Part shown: in pieces, positions 17,766 through 27,282 of the stretch | Layout of the letters: the number at the start of each line of letters is the position of its first letter | How positions within the stretch are numbered: the stretch's first letter is position 1 | NCBI GenBank assembly: GCA_965216035.1 | Contig: CBDCFM010000014.1 | Span: 248,001-312,000 of the forward strand | Length of the DNA: 64,000 bases | Direction: 5' to 3' | Source: G963664115 sp965216035 | GTDB lineage: Bacteria; Acidobacteriota; Terriglobia; 20CM-2-55-15 | The notes under the pieces: model-generated | Databases searched by the model: none | Told to the model about the DNA's origin: nothing | The model's input: only the letters and a program-made list of their open reading frames with translations | Translations under genes and position numbers: made by a program

Positions 17766-18566
17766 CTACTGCTGCGATGATAGGGACAGGCTTTCGTCGG
17801 AGGCAGGACTCAGAACAACGATGTTGACGGCACGGTTTTTCTGCCGTTCTTCTAGCGAGTTGTTCTCGTACAAAGGACTCGCCTCACCGTAGCTGACACC
17901 ATGAATTCGATACACAGGAACTGACAGGTCGATCACCAAGTGCTGCCGGACCGCTTCCAACCGTCGCTCACCCAGGCGGACATTGTAGGCATCGTTGCCA
18001 GTCGAGTCCGTTCGCCCTTCAAGAACAACAATGGCATCGGGATTCGCTTGAAGCTCGCGACCTACCCCATCCAGCAACGCGCCATGCTCCGGACTCAATT
18101 GAGCGCTGTCGAAGCCGAAGTGAACCTGAAGCTCCGTCTCAACGTCATAGCTATTGCGATTTCCGAACATCCAAAATAACATCGTGTTGCGCTCCAAGGC
18201 CGTGTCGGCCGTGCTCATGGCCTCGCCGGCGAGGCCCTGCGCGGCAATCACTCCCTCCCGCGCGTCATTGACATCTTCCCGGGTTCGAGCCAACGCCGCC
18301 TCGGTCTCGTCAAGCCGGGCGTCCTGACCTTCAGCCTGCTCTCTAAGAACTTCGATCCCGTCCTGCGTCTCGGCGATTTCGCCCTGCACACTCTGAATTT
18401 CAGCCGACATCTCAGCCGACATCTCAGCCGACATCTCAGCCGACAAGGCCTCGGCGCGCGCCCCGACCTCGTTCCGGACGTAGCCTCGGGTTGCGCATCC
18501 CGCTACCAGGAAAAGTGCTGCCAGGAATGTAGGCAACACGCGCATGGTTCGACAGTGTATTCGCAT
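17766..18566 (-). CDS. OmpA-family lipoprotein with coiled-coil spacer
   Basis: 266 aa from ATG at 18566, chosen because AAAGGAGG lies 6 nt upstream. Lipoprotein signal with lipobox LVAGC. It is followed by a long Ala/Glu-rich coiled coil (about residues 35-120) that starts with four SAEM-type repeats. The C-terminal OmpA/MotB peptidoglycan-binding domain shows FGFDSAQLS, GRTDSTGNDAYNVRLGERR and KNRAVNI. It probably tethers the outer membrane to peptidoglycan. It is transcribed divergently from the sigma54 response-regulator operon, which also ends in a coiled-coil lipoprotein, so a shared envelope role is plausible. Confidence 0.9.
   Translation of the reverse strand: MRIHCRTMRVLPTFLAALFLVAGCATRGYVRNEVGARAEALSAEMSAEMSAEMSAEIQSVQGEIAETQDGIEVLREQAEGQDARLDETEAALARTREDVNDAREGVIAAQGLAGEAMSTADTALERNTMLFWMFGNRNSYDVETELQVHFGFDSAQLSPEHGALLDGVGRELQANPDAIVVLEGRTDSTGNDAYNVRLGERRLEAVRQHLVIDLSVPVYRIHGVSYGEASPLYENNSLEERQKNRAVNIVVLSPASDESLSLSSQQ
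18400..18447. repeat. In-frame 12-bp tandem repeat inside OmpA lipoprotein gene
   Basis: Three perfect units of TCAGCCGACATC (+ strand) and a fourth that differs at its last two bases. They encode four SAEM/SAE(I/L) heptad fragments at the start of the coiled coil. Because the unit is a multiple of three, slippage would lengthen or shorten the coil without breaking the frame. Confidence 0.8.
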
Positions 18567-18830
18567 CGCGGTCCTCCTTTTTGACCTGTGGCGCTGTTTA
18601 GACGCTGGTGTTCGCCACGCACGTGTTCTGCCACAATTGGGCCGCGATGGATAACAGGCTCTGGAGCAATAGGTTCCGTCTAGAGTAGGCTTGACCCGGA
18701 GATCATAAGGAAATTCAGAATCCGGGAATTTTTGTCTGGTTTCCGTGGTATTAGAAATGCGATGATCTGCCTTGCTCCGAGCCCTCACCCGCGGCTATGC
18801 TAGGTCTCACACACAGCAGGTGCGACGTTT
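18567..18830. other. Divergent promoter region
   Basis: 264 bp between the OmpA lipoprotein gene (minus) and the response regulator gene (plus). It must contain both promoters. No clear -24/-12 or operator was identified by eye. Confidence 0.4.
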
Positions 18831-20201
18831 ATGAAGACCCCAAAAGTTCTTGTCGTTGAAGATGATCCCGCAATGCGGGCCACCTTGGAAATCCGCATAC
18901 GAAACTGGGATTTCCAGGTGTGTTCGGCCCGTAACGGGATCGAGGGGCGGGCGCTCGCAGAGACATTCGATCCCGACATCGTTGTGACAGACCTGGTTAT
19001 GCCAGAGTTGTCCGGGCTGGAACTCCTGAGCGCATTGAAGATCGACAATCCTCACCGACAGGTTCTTCTCGTGACAGCTGAGGGAGGCGTCGAAGACGCC
19101 GTCAACGCAATGAAACAGGGTGCACGGGACTTCCTGACCAAACCTTTGGACTACACCAAGCTTCGGCTTTTGCTGGAAGACGCAAGCCGCGATGTGGAGA
19201 CCCGCCGCCGATCCGAACGCTTGCGGGGGCGGGTGGCGGCAGACAACAACAGCGGTGGCCTGACTGGAGCCAGCAAGAGGATGCGCGAGGTGTTTGAGCT
19301 GGTAGAACGTGTGGCGTTGACGGATGCCTCGGTCTTCATCACCGGTGAAAGCGGCACTGGAAAGGAATTGGCCGCCCGCCGCATTCATGAACGGAGCCGC
19401 CGTGCAGACCACCCTTTTCTCGCCGTCAACGCCGCCGCGATTCCCGAGGGACTCGTAGAAAGTGAGTTCTTCGGCCACGAAAAGGGAGCGTTTACCGGAG
19501 CGCTGACACCGCGGCCCGGTTCTTTCGAGCTCGCCAATCGCGGCACGCTTTTCCTTGATGAAATCGCCGACATGGCCCCGGAGGTTCAACCCAAGTTACT
19601 TCGCGTCCTCGCCGCGGGCTGCGTCCGCCGGCTTGGAGGTCGGCAGGAAGTGCCCTTCGATGTCCGAATTATTGCGGCCACGAATCGCAACCTGACGCAG
19701 GCAATCGGCAAAGGGAGCTTTCGGGAAGATCTTTACTATCGCCTGGCCGTGTTCACGATTGCCATGCCTGCCCTGCGAGAACGGACGAGCGACATCCCCT
19801 TACTGGCACAGCGCTTCGTCAGTGAGTTCCGCACGAAACATCAGACGCCCGCTGAAGGCATTCGCGACTCTGCGCTGGCCCTTCTGAAAAAATACCCCTG
19901 GCCCGGAAACGTCCGGGAACTGCGCAACATCATCGAACGCGCTGTTGTGCTGGCCGATGGACCATGGCTGGAAGATCGGCACCTGCCTCCCTACATTTGC
20001 GAAACGCGGGTGCCTGGGTCCGGAGAAATCGTATTGAAGGTCGGATCAGCGACAGTAGATGCTGCTGAGCGCGAGCTTATCGTGAAGACGCTGGGAAAAG
20101 CCGGCAACAACAAGGCCGAAGCGGCACGCGTTCTTGGGATCGACGTCAAGACTATTCGAAACAAGCTCCACCGTTACGAGACTGACGGAGATCTCGGCTA
20201 G
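18831..20201 (+). CDS. Sigma54-dependent response regulator (GlrR/NtrC type)
   Basis: 456 aa. Receiver domain with acidic pair near residues 10-12, phospho-acceptor D54 (VVTDLVMPE) and K near 104. The AAA+ sigma54-interaction domain has Walker A GESGTGKE, the sigma54-contact loop GAFTGA and Walker B LFLDEIADM. The C-terminal Fis-type helix-turn-helix is NKAEAARVLGIDVKTIRNKL. It activates sigma54 promoters when phosphorylated. The gene is followed by a HAMP histidine kinase and a coiled-coil lipoprotein; these three components recall enterobacterial glrK-qseG-glrR, though in a different order. Targets unknown. Confidence 0.95.
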   Translation: MKTPKVLVVEDDPAMRATLEIRIRNWDFQVCSARNGIEGRALAETFDPDIVVTDLVMPELSGLELLSALKIDNPHRQVLLVTAEGGVEDAVNAMKQGARDFLTKPLDYTKLRLLLEDASRDVETRRRSERLRGRVAADNNSGGLTGASKRMREVFELVERVALTDASVFITGESGTGKELAARRIHERSRRADHPFLAVNAAAIPEGLVESEFFGHEKGAFTGALTPRPGSFELANRGTLFLDEIADMAPEVQPKLLRVLAAGCVRRLGGRQEVPFDVRIIAATNRNLTQAIGKGSFREDLYYRLAVFTIAMPALRERTSDIPLLAQRFVSEFRTKHQTPAEGIRDSALALLKKYPWPGNVRELRNIIERAVVLADGPWLEDRHLPPYICETRVPGSGEIVLKVGSATVDAAERELIVKTLGKAGNNKAEAARVLGIDVKTIRNKLHRYETDGDLG

Positions 20202-20237
20202 CGAGGAGAATCGACACCGGGCACCGTCCTCTCACTG

Positions 20238-21804
20238 ATGGTATTGATGAAGGTTTCGACAAAAATCATCGTTGGCTACTCACTTCTGATCCTGCTGATG
20301 GGCGGGGCTGTAGCCTATCAGGTGCTCCTCATTCACAGGGTACAGCGGATCAGCAGTGAGCTTTCGTCAGTCAACTTTCAGGCCGCGCTTATAGCCCTGC
20401 GCCTGGACGGGAACCTGCGCGCGGTCGAAGAATTACTCAGCAAGTACCTCCTCCTGGGTGATTCCGATTACGGTGATCTCCTCAAAGCCACCGAAGCGCA
20501 GTTCGAAGGCCATCTCGTCGAGATGAGCGAGGTCACGCGCACCGACGCCGAAACGGAGGCGCTACAACAATTGCAGTCCGCCTGGCGGGATCTTTTGGTT
20601 GATATCGAACGGGTAGAATCCACGGTGCCCGCCGGTTCATACACTATCCTCCCGGTTTCCCTCGAAAACCAGATCCGGCGAACGTACGTACGGGTCGATA
20701 CGATTTACGCCACCATCGGAAGCGGCATCGACGCGGAAGTCCAGGTATCGAGTCTCGTCAGCGAACAGGCGCGACGAGTTTCATGGACAGCCGGATCACT
20801 GGCGCTGCTGCTGGCCGGCAGTGTGGGCTTCCTCACGGTCCGCTCGATCAGCACCGGACTGGATCGGTTGACGGGCGGCACACGTGCCGTTGCCGCGGGA
20901 CGTTTTGACCACCAGATTTCCGAAGATCGAAACGATGAATTTGGCGAACTCGCAAAGAACTTTAACTCGATGGCCGGTCGTCTTGCGGAGCTGGATCAGC
21001 TGAAAAAAGACTTCGTGTCGTCAGTCTCGCACGAGTTGAAATCGCCGATTGCGTCATCAAGACGAAGTCGTTCAGCTAATGCTCGAAGAAGTTCCCGGAC
21101 CTCTCTCTCCCGAACAAAAGCGATTGCTGAAATTGAACCTCCGAAACTACAGAAAACTGTCATCCATGGTCGGGGGGTTGCTCGAGCTGGCGCGAACGGA
21201 CGCGGGAATAGTGACGTGTGAACGCAGACCGAACGATCTGGGCACCCTCATCCAGAGGACGGTGGAAGACTACGAACTGGCACTGAAGGATCGGGACCTT
21301 CGGCTCGAGACAGATCTGCCGGCAGGTTCGCTGCTGGTCGAGTGCGATGGCGACCGCATCATGCAGGTCCTCGGCAACCTGCTGGAGAACGCCATTAAGG
21401 TTTCTCCGCGCGGCTCAGCAATTCGCATCGCCCTTCAGATATCGGCGGCGCGGGACAACGCCAAGAGCGAGATACAGGTTTCGGTTTTCGACTCCGGGCC
21501 CGGGGTCCCGGACAAACACAAGCAGCGTATCTTCGACCGTTTCCGGCAGCTTCGCTCAACGAGCGGAACGTCACGCCCTGGAGTTGGCCTCGGCCTGGCG
21601 ATCTGCCACAGCATCGTGAAGAGGCACGAGGGGAAGATTTGGGTCGAAGACAACCTGCCGGGGGGCAGTATCTTTCGCGTAAAGTTTCCTGCACGGGTGC
21701 TCCCGGTCAAAGCCGCAGCACACGCGGCGACTACCCTGTTGCGACCCCTGGTGCACGCGACGCAGGGACGGGCGCCAGCAATACCGAGAATGGATCCTTC
21801 ATGA
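20238..21804 (+). pseudogene. HAMP sensor histidine kinase, frameshifted after the H-box
   Basis: Two membrane segments (about residues 8-30 and 178-200) enclose a ~150-aa periplasmic helical sensor. HAMP follows, then the DHp helix with H265 in SHELKSPIAS. Just after this, near 21045-21052, the frame shifts: frame 1 degenerates, while sequence from EVVQLMLEEVPG on continues in another frame to 21804 with N-box NLLENAIKVS, G-box DSGPGVP and GVGLGLAI. The change equals loss of two bases or gain of one. The stop overlaps the next ATG (ATGA). Without correction the protein lacks its ATPase domain and cannot phosphorylate the regulator. A sequencing error is possible. Confidence 0.85.
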
Positions 21805-22496
21805 CGCAGTCATCAATAAATCACCGACGAATTGCGATCAGCAGACACATTGCCGCGATCTGTTTTCTGGCACTGATGATCGATGGCTGCAATCGTCAAG
21901 CGCCTGTGCCTTTGCCCATTGCGCCTCCCCCAGCGAGCCCGTATCAGGAAGCCGAAGCCTCGTTTGCAGCGGGCAACTACACGGGAGCAATCAATTCCTA
22001 CGTGAAACTTCTCTCGAATCCGGATTCCGAGAACACCCCGTCGAAGTTCAGACAGGAACGCTCCCTGTTTCGCCTGGGCGTAATCTACGCTTTACCGGAA
22101 AACCCGGGCCGGGACTTCAATCAGGCCCGCGTGTATCTCGCACGCCTCCTTGAACAGTTTCCGCAAACAGAGCTCGCCCCCGAAGTCCAGGCGATTCTGG
22201 GGCTTCAATCGCAGCTGAAAGGCATAGAATCGGAACGTGATGCTTTGGAAAGCGAAAGACAGTGGCAGGGCGACCAGATTGAACGGCTGAATGTCGCACT
22301 CGAGCGAGTTGAGACCGATCTGGCGCTACAATCGCAGGCCCTCAACGACACTTTGCGGTCCGAACTTGAAGCCTTGGAGAGCGAACGAAAGGAGCACCGC
22401 GACCAGATCGAGCGAGTAAATGCCGAACTCAACCAGGTTCGAACCGAATTGGAAACGCTCAAGCAGATCGACATGGGCAGGCAGCCCATCGACTGA
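21801..22496 (+). CDS. TPR/coiled-coil lipoprotein of the two-component operon
   Basis: 231 aa, ATG at 21801 overlapping the kinase stop (translational coupling). N-terminal basic region, hydrophobic stretch and lipobox LMIDGC give a lipoprotein. A proline-rich linker (PVPLPIAPPPASP), a TPR-like pair (residues ~50-130) and a Glu/Arg-rich coiled coil with repeated LESER(K/Q) blocks follow. It occupies the position of QseG in glrK-qseG-glrR loci, where a lipoprotein feeds envelope signals to the kinase. Sequence similarity to QseG is not claimed; the role is inferred from position. Confidence 0.75.
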   Translation: MTQSSINHRRIAISRHIAAICFLALMIDGCNRQAPVPLPIAPPPASPYQEAEASFAAGNYTGAINSYVKLLSNPDSENTPSKFRQERSLFRLGVIYALPENPGRDFNQARVYLARLLEQFPQTELAPEVQAILGLQSQLKGIESERDALESERQWQGDQIERLNVALERVETDLALQSQALNDTLRSELEALESERKEHRDQIERVNAELNQVRTELETLKQIDMGRQPID

Positions 22497-23563
22497 TATC
22501 CGGAGGGCCTGTCCAGCCCGTAGCCACCGACGTCATTTCGATCAAGAGTCCGGGCAATCCGCTCCATATGCAGACTGCCCGGTACGTGAGCATGGTATTT
22601 CATACTCAGAATTCGGCCCATTTCGCCCTGACTCCGACTTTCCCGGGTCCGGCCATTCACCCGGTTTCGCAACGTGAGCCCATGTTCACCTCACGCACCG
22701 AGACGGTGCCGGCCTTGGGGATGCCAGGCCAGACCACAGACGATCAGAAACGGGCTTCCACACCGAACGACGCCCTCCGGGCTGGCGCCGACTGGATCAA
22801 ATGGAGGTGAATGGGATGAGAGACGTGAATCGGGCGTCCAGCCCGAGAGGTGCGCTCTTGCCAGATCCATAAATCTCTGGACGATCCGATCACGCAGTCA
22901 GCTAGTCCTCCGTCAAACCAAAACCCGAATCAGGTAATTATTCCCGGTTCATTACTCCCGTATCAGGGAAATATCTCCCTGACCTCTCGAGGGAAAGCTT
23001 ATTAATCAAGCAGTTTCATTGTGAAAACTATTTGGAATGGCGCGTGCTGTGAGTCTGTCCGAATAACCCAAGTTGGACCGAAGTTGACGTCGAAATGGGC
23101 GAGGCTGGGGAATGGCTGAAACATTTCGCGAATGGGACCTGGACCAGGGGATGCTATTTCCGGCACAGGTAAAGGGCAGACTCCTAGGTAGGCACCTTTG
23201 GGGATCGAGCCACAAATATCGTTTTGATGTGAAAGACGAAATGAGAAATCAACGAATTTGGGTCGTTGAGGACGAGCGGCAGTTGGGTCAAACCATTGGC
23301 ACGCCACGGAATGCTCTTCAGTGCGGAACGGACCTAGGCGGGGACGGAGCCGAGGCGTTCTGGCTCCCTGAGAACGTCGACAGCGGGATAGTTTGATGCC
23401 ACCGAACTTAACGACGCCTGGCACAACAGGTCCCGTTCTCGCTGAGAAGGCCCGGGGCCGATTTCCGAAAACACGAAATCAGAGCCGGGCGCCCTCATCA
23501 GTGCGCACATGGACCGGGTGGAGCGCATCGGGGGTGCGGAGGCATGATTTCAAGCACTCGCAC
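22497..23563. other. 1-kb intergenic region, mostly without recognisable content
   Basis: No intact gene is supported. The only coding hint is a transposase-like N-terminal fragment around 23112-23180 (listed separately). Composition in 22890-23000 is A/T-richer than the neighbourhood. Confidence 0.4.
23112..23200 (+). pseudogene. Possible transposase N-terminal fragment
   Basis: Begins ATG-GCT and reads AETFREWDLDQGMLFP, which resembles the N-terminal 'TFRxWxxDQxxLxPP' block of IS1182/IS5-type transposases. Similarity stops after about 25 residues. Short, so weakly supported. Confidence 0.3.
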
Positions 23564-25915
23564 ATGATCGAGTCAACTGATGACGCCCGCCCGCGATTCG
23601 GCCCGCGATTCGGATGGTTGCGTGTCACAGCCGCGATAGCGTGCTTGTTGGGCGTCCTGGTTCCCTCCTTGATTGCGCAGGCGCCCGGCCGGATTCGCCA
23701 GCCGGTGTTCAATCAGATTCCGAACCCGCTCCGCGACGACTGCCTGGGATTCCAGGCGCGCAGCAGCGCCCACTCGAGTACCGGCTTACTCCGCTTCGTC
23801 GGCACACCGTCGGGCCAACCCATTCCACACCCGAGGCCAGCGGAGGCCGCCGCTTCTCCGGAGAGTGCTGCCCGATCCTACCTCCAGCATTGCGGTGTGC
23901 TGTTCGGACTGAGTGATCCCACAAACGAGCTGCAGTTGAGAAGCATCACGCAGGTCGACGACCAGAGAACATCGGTTCGTTTCCAGCAGCACTGGAGCGC
24001 AATACCCGTGATCGGGGGAGAACTCGTCGTCCAGATCGATGCCCAAGGCAATGTCATTTCTATTTTTGGAGAAATCAGTCCGCCGCCGACCGTGTTCGGC
24101 ATGGCGCCCGCCATATTGCCCGACACGGCGGTCAGAAACGCTCGCGACGTTGTCTCAAAGGAATACGGCCTGGAATCGGCGGGTCTCAACACCACCGCAG
24201 CGGAACTCTGGATCTACGATCCGGCATTGATCGGACCGGGGTCGGGATCGCCTCCGGTACTGGTCTGGAGGATGAACCTCAGCGCTGGCCCACTGCTGCC
24301 AATCCGCGTCCTGGTGCTTGTCGACGCGCTCCACGGGTCGGTGACCCTGCACTTCAACTAGATCGAATCGGTTCTGGATCGAGAAACCTATACGGCCGGC
24401 AACGAAACCATTCTGCCGGGCACGCTCGTTTGCGATGAATCCAATCCGACCTGTACTGGCGGCGACACCCATGCCGTTGCCGCCCACAATCATGCAGCGG
24501 ACACTTACCGATTCTTTTCTGCAACGCACGGAAGGGACAGCATCGATGGTGCGGGACACAAGCTCCTCTCGACGGTGCGTTACGGTTCCGGCTATGCAAA
24601 CACGTTCTGGACCGGCAGCCAGGTGGTGTACGGCGATGCCCTCGGTTTTGCTATGGCCGATGACATGGTCGCCCATGAGTTTACCCATGGATTTACTGAT
24701 TCAACCTCCGACCTGTTTTACTACTATCAGTCCGGCGCCATCAGTGAGTCATTCTCCGACATGTGGGGCGAATTCGTTGATTTGACCAATGGCACCGGAA
24801 ACGACTCGACCGCGGAGCGCTGGATGCTGGGAGAAGACCTCACTGGCCTGGGCGCGATTCGCGATATGGAGAATCCTCCCGCTTTCGGTGATCCCGACCG
24901 GGTGACCAGCCCGCTCTATCATCCCGGTCCGGCCGACAACGGTGGCGTCCACCACAACAGCGGGATCAACAACAAGGCTGTGAGCCTCCTGGTCGACGGA
25001 GGAGTCTTCAACGGGCACACCGTTGCGGCGCTGGGAATCGACAAGACCGCCCACATCTACTACGAGGTCCAGACGAACCTTCTCACTTCAGGCGCCGACT
25101 ATGCGGACCTCCACGACGCACTGTTCCAGGCTTGCAATAACCTTGCGGGCACGGGTGGCATCACCGCCCTCGACTGCCAGCAGGTGCAAAACGCTTCGTC
25201 TGCGGTAGAAATGGACCTGCAGCCCGTGGCGGGATTCGACATCTACGCTCCGATCTGCGCGCCCGGCGAGTCTTCCAGTCCTGTCTTCTTCGACGACCTC
25301 GAGCTGGGTTCGGGAAACTTCGCGACCCTTACCCCGATCGGTACGGAGCGCTGGACCTTCGGCTCGCCGTATGGAGGGTTCGCGCACTCGGGTCAGAATT
25401 TTCTGTACGGCAATGATTTTCCAGGAGAGGTGACTGACAGTTCCGTGGTGACACTGGAAAGCGTAGCGGTCCCGGCGGGGGCATATCTCCATTTCACGCA
25501 CGCGTTCGGTTTCGAACCGCCCGATTGGGATGGAGGCGTGGTGGAGTACAGCACGGACGGTGGCGCCACCTGGATCGACGCCGGTTCGCTGTTCGACGCG
25601 AACGGATATGGCGGTGTCATTACCACGATGTCGGACAATCCCCTGGCAGGGCGCGCAGCATTTGTCTCCGACAGCCACGGCTACATTTCGAGCCGCCTGG
25701 ATCTCTCCTCTCTCGCGGGCCACAACGTCCGATTCCGCTGGCGCATGGGCCTGGACCAAAGCGTATTCAACTGGGGCTGGTGGCTGGACGACGTGGGGGT
25801 GTATACCTGCGACCCGGCGAAGGTCACCCCGATCGTCCCAAACAGTGGCAAGCAGGGACTGACACCGGCAGAGGTCGAGTCAGGCATTACCCTCGACAGC
25901 CCCGCGTCATGTTGA
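23564..25915 (+). pseudogene. M4-like zinc metalloprotease with MAM-like domain, amber-interrupted
   Basis: Start ATG 23564 with a signal peptide (AAIACLLGVLVPSLIAQ). An FTP-like propeptide (residues ~90-230) ends at HFN, where an in-frame TAG (24359-24361) stands at a position that is usually Gln before the mature enzyme. The same frame then continues through NETYTAGN-type sequence, the zinc motif HEFTH (near 24674), a Glu-helix ISESFSDMWGEF and the substrate-side HHNSGINNKA of thermolysin/fungalysin enzymes. From about 25280 a jelly-roll MAM-like domain ends in WWLDDVGVYTC. The frame is then lost near 25895-25925. An exported protease, now non-functional unless the amber is suppressed. Confidence 0.85.
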
Positions 25916-27282
25916 GTCCCCTCAGCCTTCCGGATTTCGCCCTCATTGCCTTACCCTCGACACTCCCCGTGGCCGTTGGCGATGACGCCGTTTTCCAGAT
26001 CGATGTCATACCCCAACCGGGTTTCACCGGTGATGTTGCCTTGAATTTTGCGACGCAGACCTCAGCAAACCTCCTGGTGAATCCCAGTTTTGAAGACGTC
26101 ACAGGAGATCTAGCTACAAATTGGAGCCTGGCTGCCTCTGCCTCCACATCGTATTCCACGTCCATCGACGCGGCTGGCCATTCTGGGTCAGCCCAGAAGA
26201 TCACTATCAGTTCTCCCGGCAGCTGGGGCCTGTACTTCTACCAGTTTTTGAACTTGCAACTCAATCAGACCTACGAATGGACACTGTGGCACAAAACCGA
26301 TTCCCTGAACGGAATCGTTGCGGAGATTTCAAATTCGTCGCATACACAGATAGTCGCGTCGCAAAGCCTTCCCGGGACTAACGGGGTTTGGCAGCAAGCA
26401 ACCATATCGTTTGTTTACACGAATTCTCTGGCGAACACGGTGAGAATCGCCTCCAACGCTACGGGTGACCTCTGGCTTGACGACTTCAATCTGCAGGAAG
26501 TCAATGCGACTGCCGAGTTTCCAGGGGCCGTCTTTACGCCATCTGTTATTACCGGCGGTGCCGGTTCCAGTGTCCTCACAATCACGCGCCTGGTGGCGAT
26601 CCGACCGTCGTCCCATTGACTGGCGAAGACGCCGTGGTTCGTCATCGTCGGCGGTGCCGGTTCCAGTGTCCTCACAATTCCGACCGTCGTCCCAGGTTCG
26701 TTCCCGCTCACCATCGAGGGAACGAGCGGGTCGCTCATCCACCCGGTCGACATCACGCTGGATGTGGTCGATTTTGCGCTCAATGCCTCACCATCCACTC
26801 TGGAGGTGCTCGTTGGCGAAGACGCCGTGTTCCAGATCGATGTCACGCCTCTGGACGGGTTCGACGGCGACGTCACCCTGACTCTTCCAGCCTCCCCGGG
26901 CGCCGTCTTCACATCATCGGTCATAGTCGGGGGGACCGGTTCCAGCGTCCTGTCCGTGCCTGCCGACGTAACGGGGACGTTTCCCCTGTCCGTCGTGGGC
27001 ACCAGCGGATCGCGCACCCACACGGTCGACATCACGCTGGATGTGGTCGATTTCGCACGGCCTCTGACAGTTCTCCCCAGATCGATGTCACGCCCCTGGT
27101 TCAGACGTCACCTTGATCAGCCTTGCCGGCCGTCATCGTCGGCGGTGCCGGTTCCAGCGTCCTGACCGTTCCAGACACTGCGCACGTTCCCCCTCGCCGT
27201 CTCGCGCACCCACCTCGGCCGGACTTCTGACCGGCATTGGACGTTCGACCCTGTCTCACCCCTCTTCACCGGCGACGTCACC
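25916..27282 (+). pseudogene. Degenerate part of the giant protease gene: Ig-like repeats and a CBM-like module
   Basis: Continues the same gene in shifting frames. A first Ig-like repeat starts at 25936 (PDFALIALPST) and is interrupted by a ~150-aa carbohydrate-binding-like module beginning NLLVNPSFEDV and ending WLDDFNLQE. After a broken patch (26580-26640) a nearly complete repeat lies at 26770-27048. The next, starting at 27049, collapses after a few residues, and 27060-27420 holds shuffled repeat fragments in several frames. Multiple indels and small deletions, most likely from unequal recombination between repeats. Confidence 0.75.

Noticed and set aside
22497..23100. Several 60-85-codon frames as small genes
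   Set aside because: Low-complexity or unstructured translations without ribosome binding sites.
24359..24361. Amber codon as pyrrolysine or programmed readthrough
   Set aside because: No supporting element was recognised, the expected residue is Gln, and the same gene has several other lesions.
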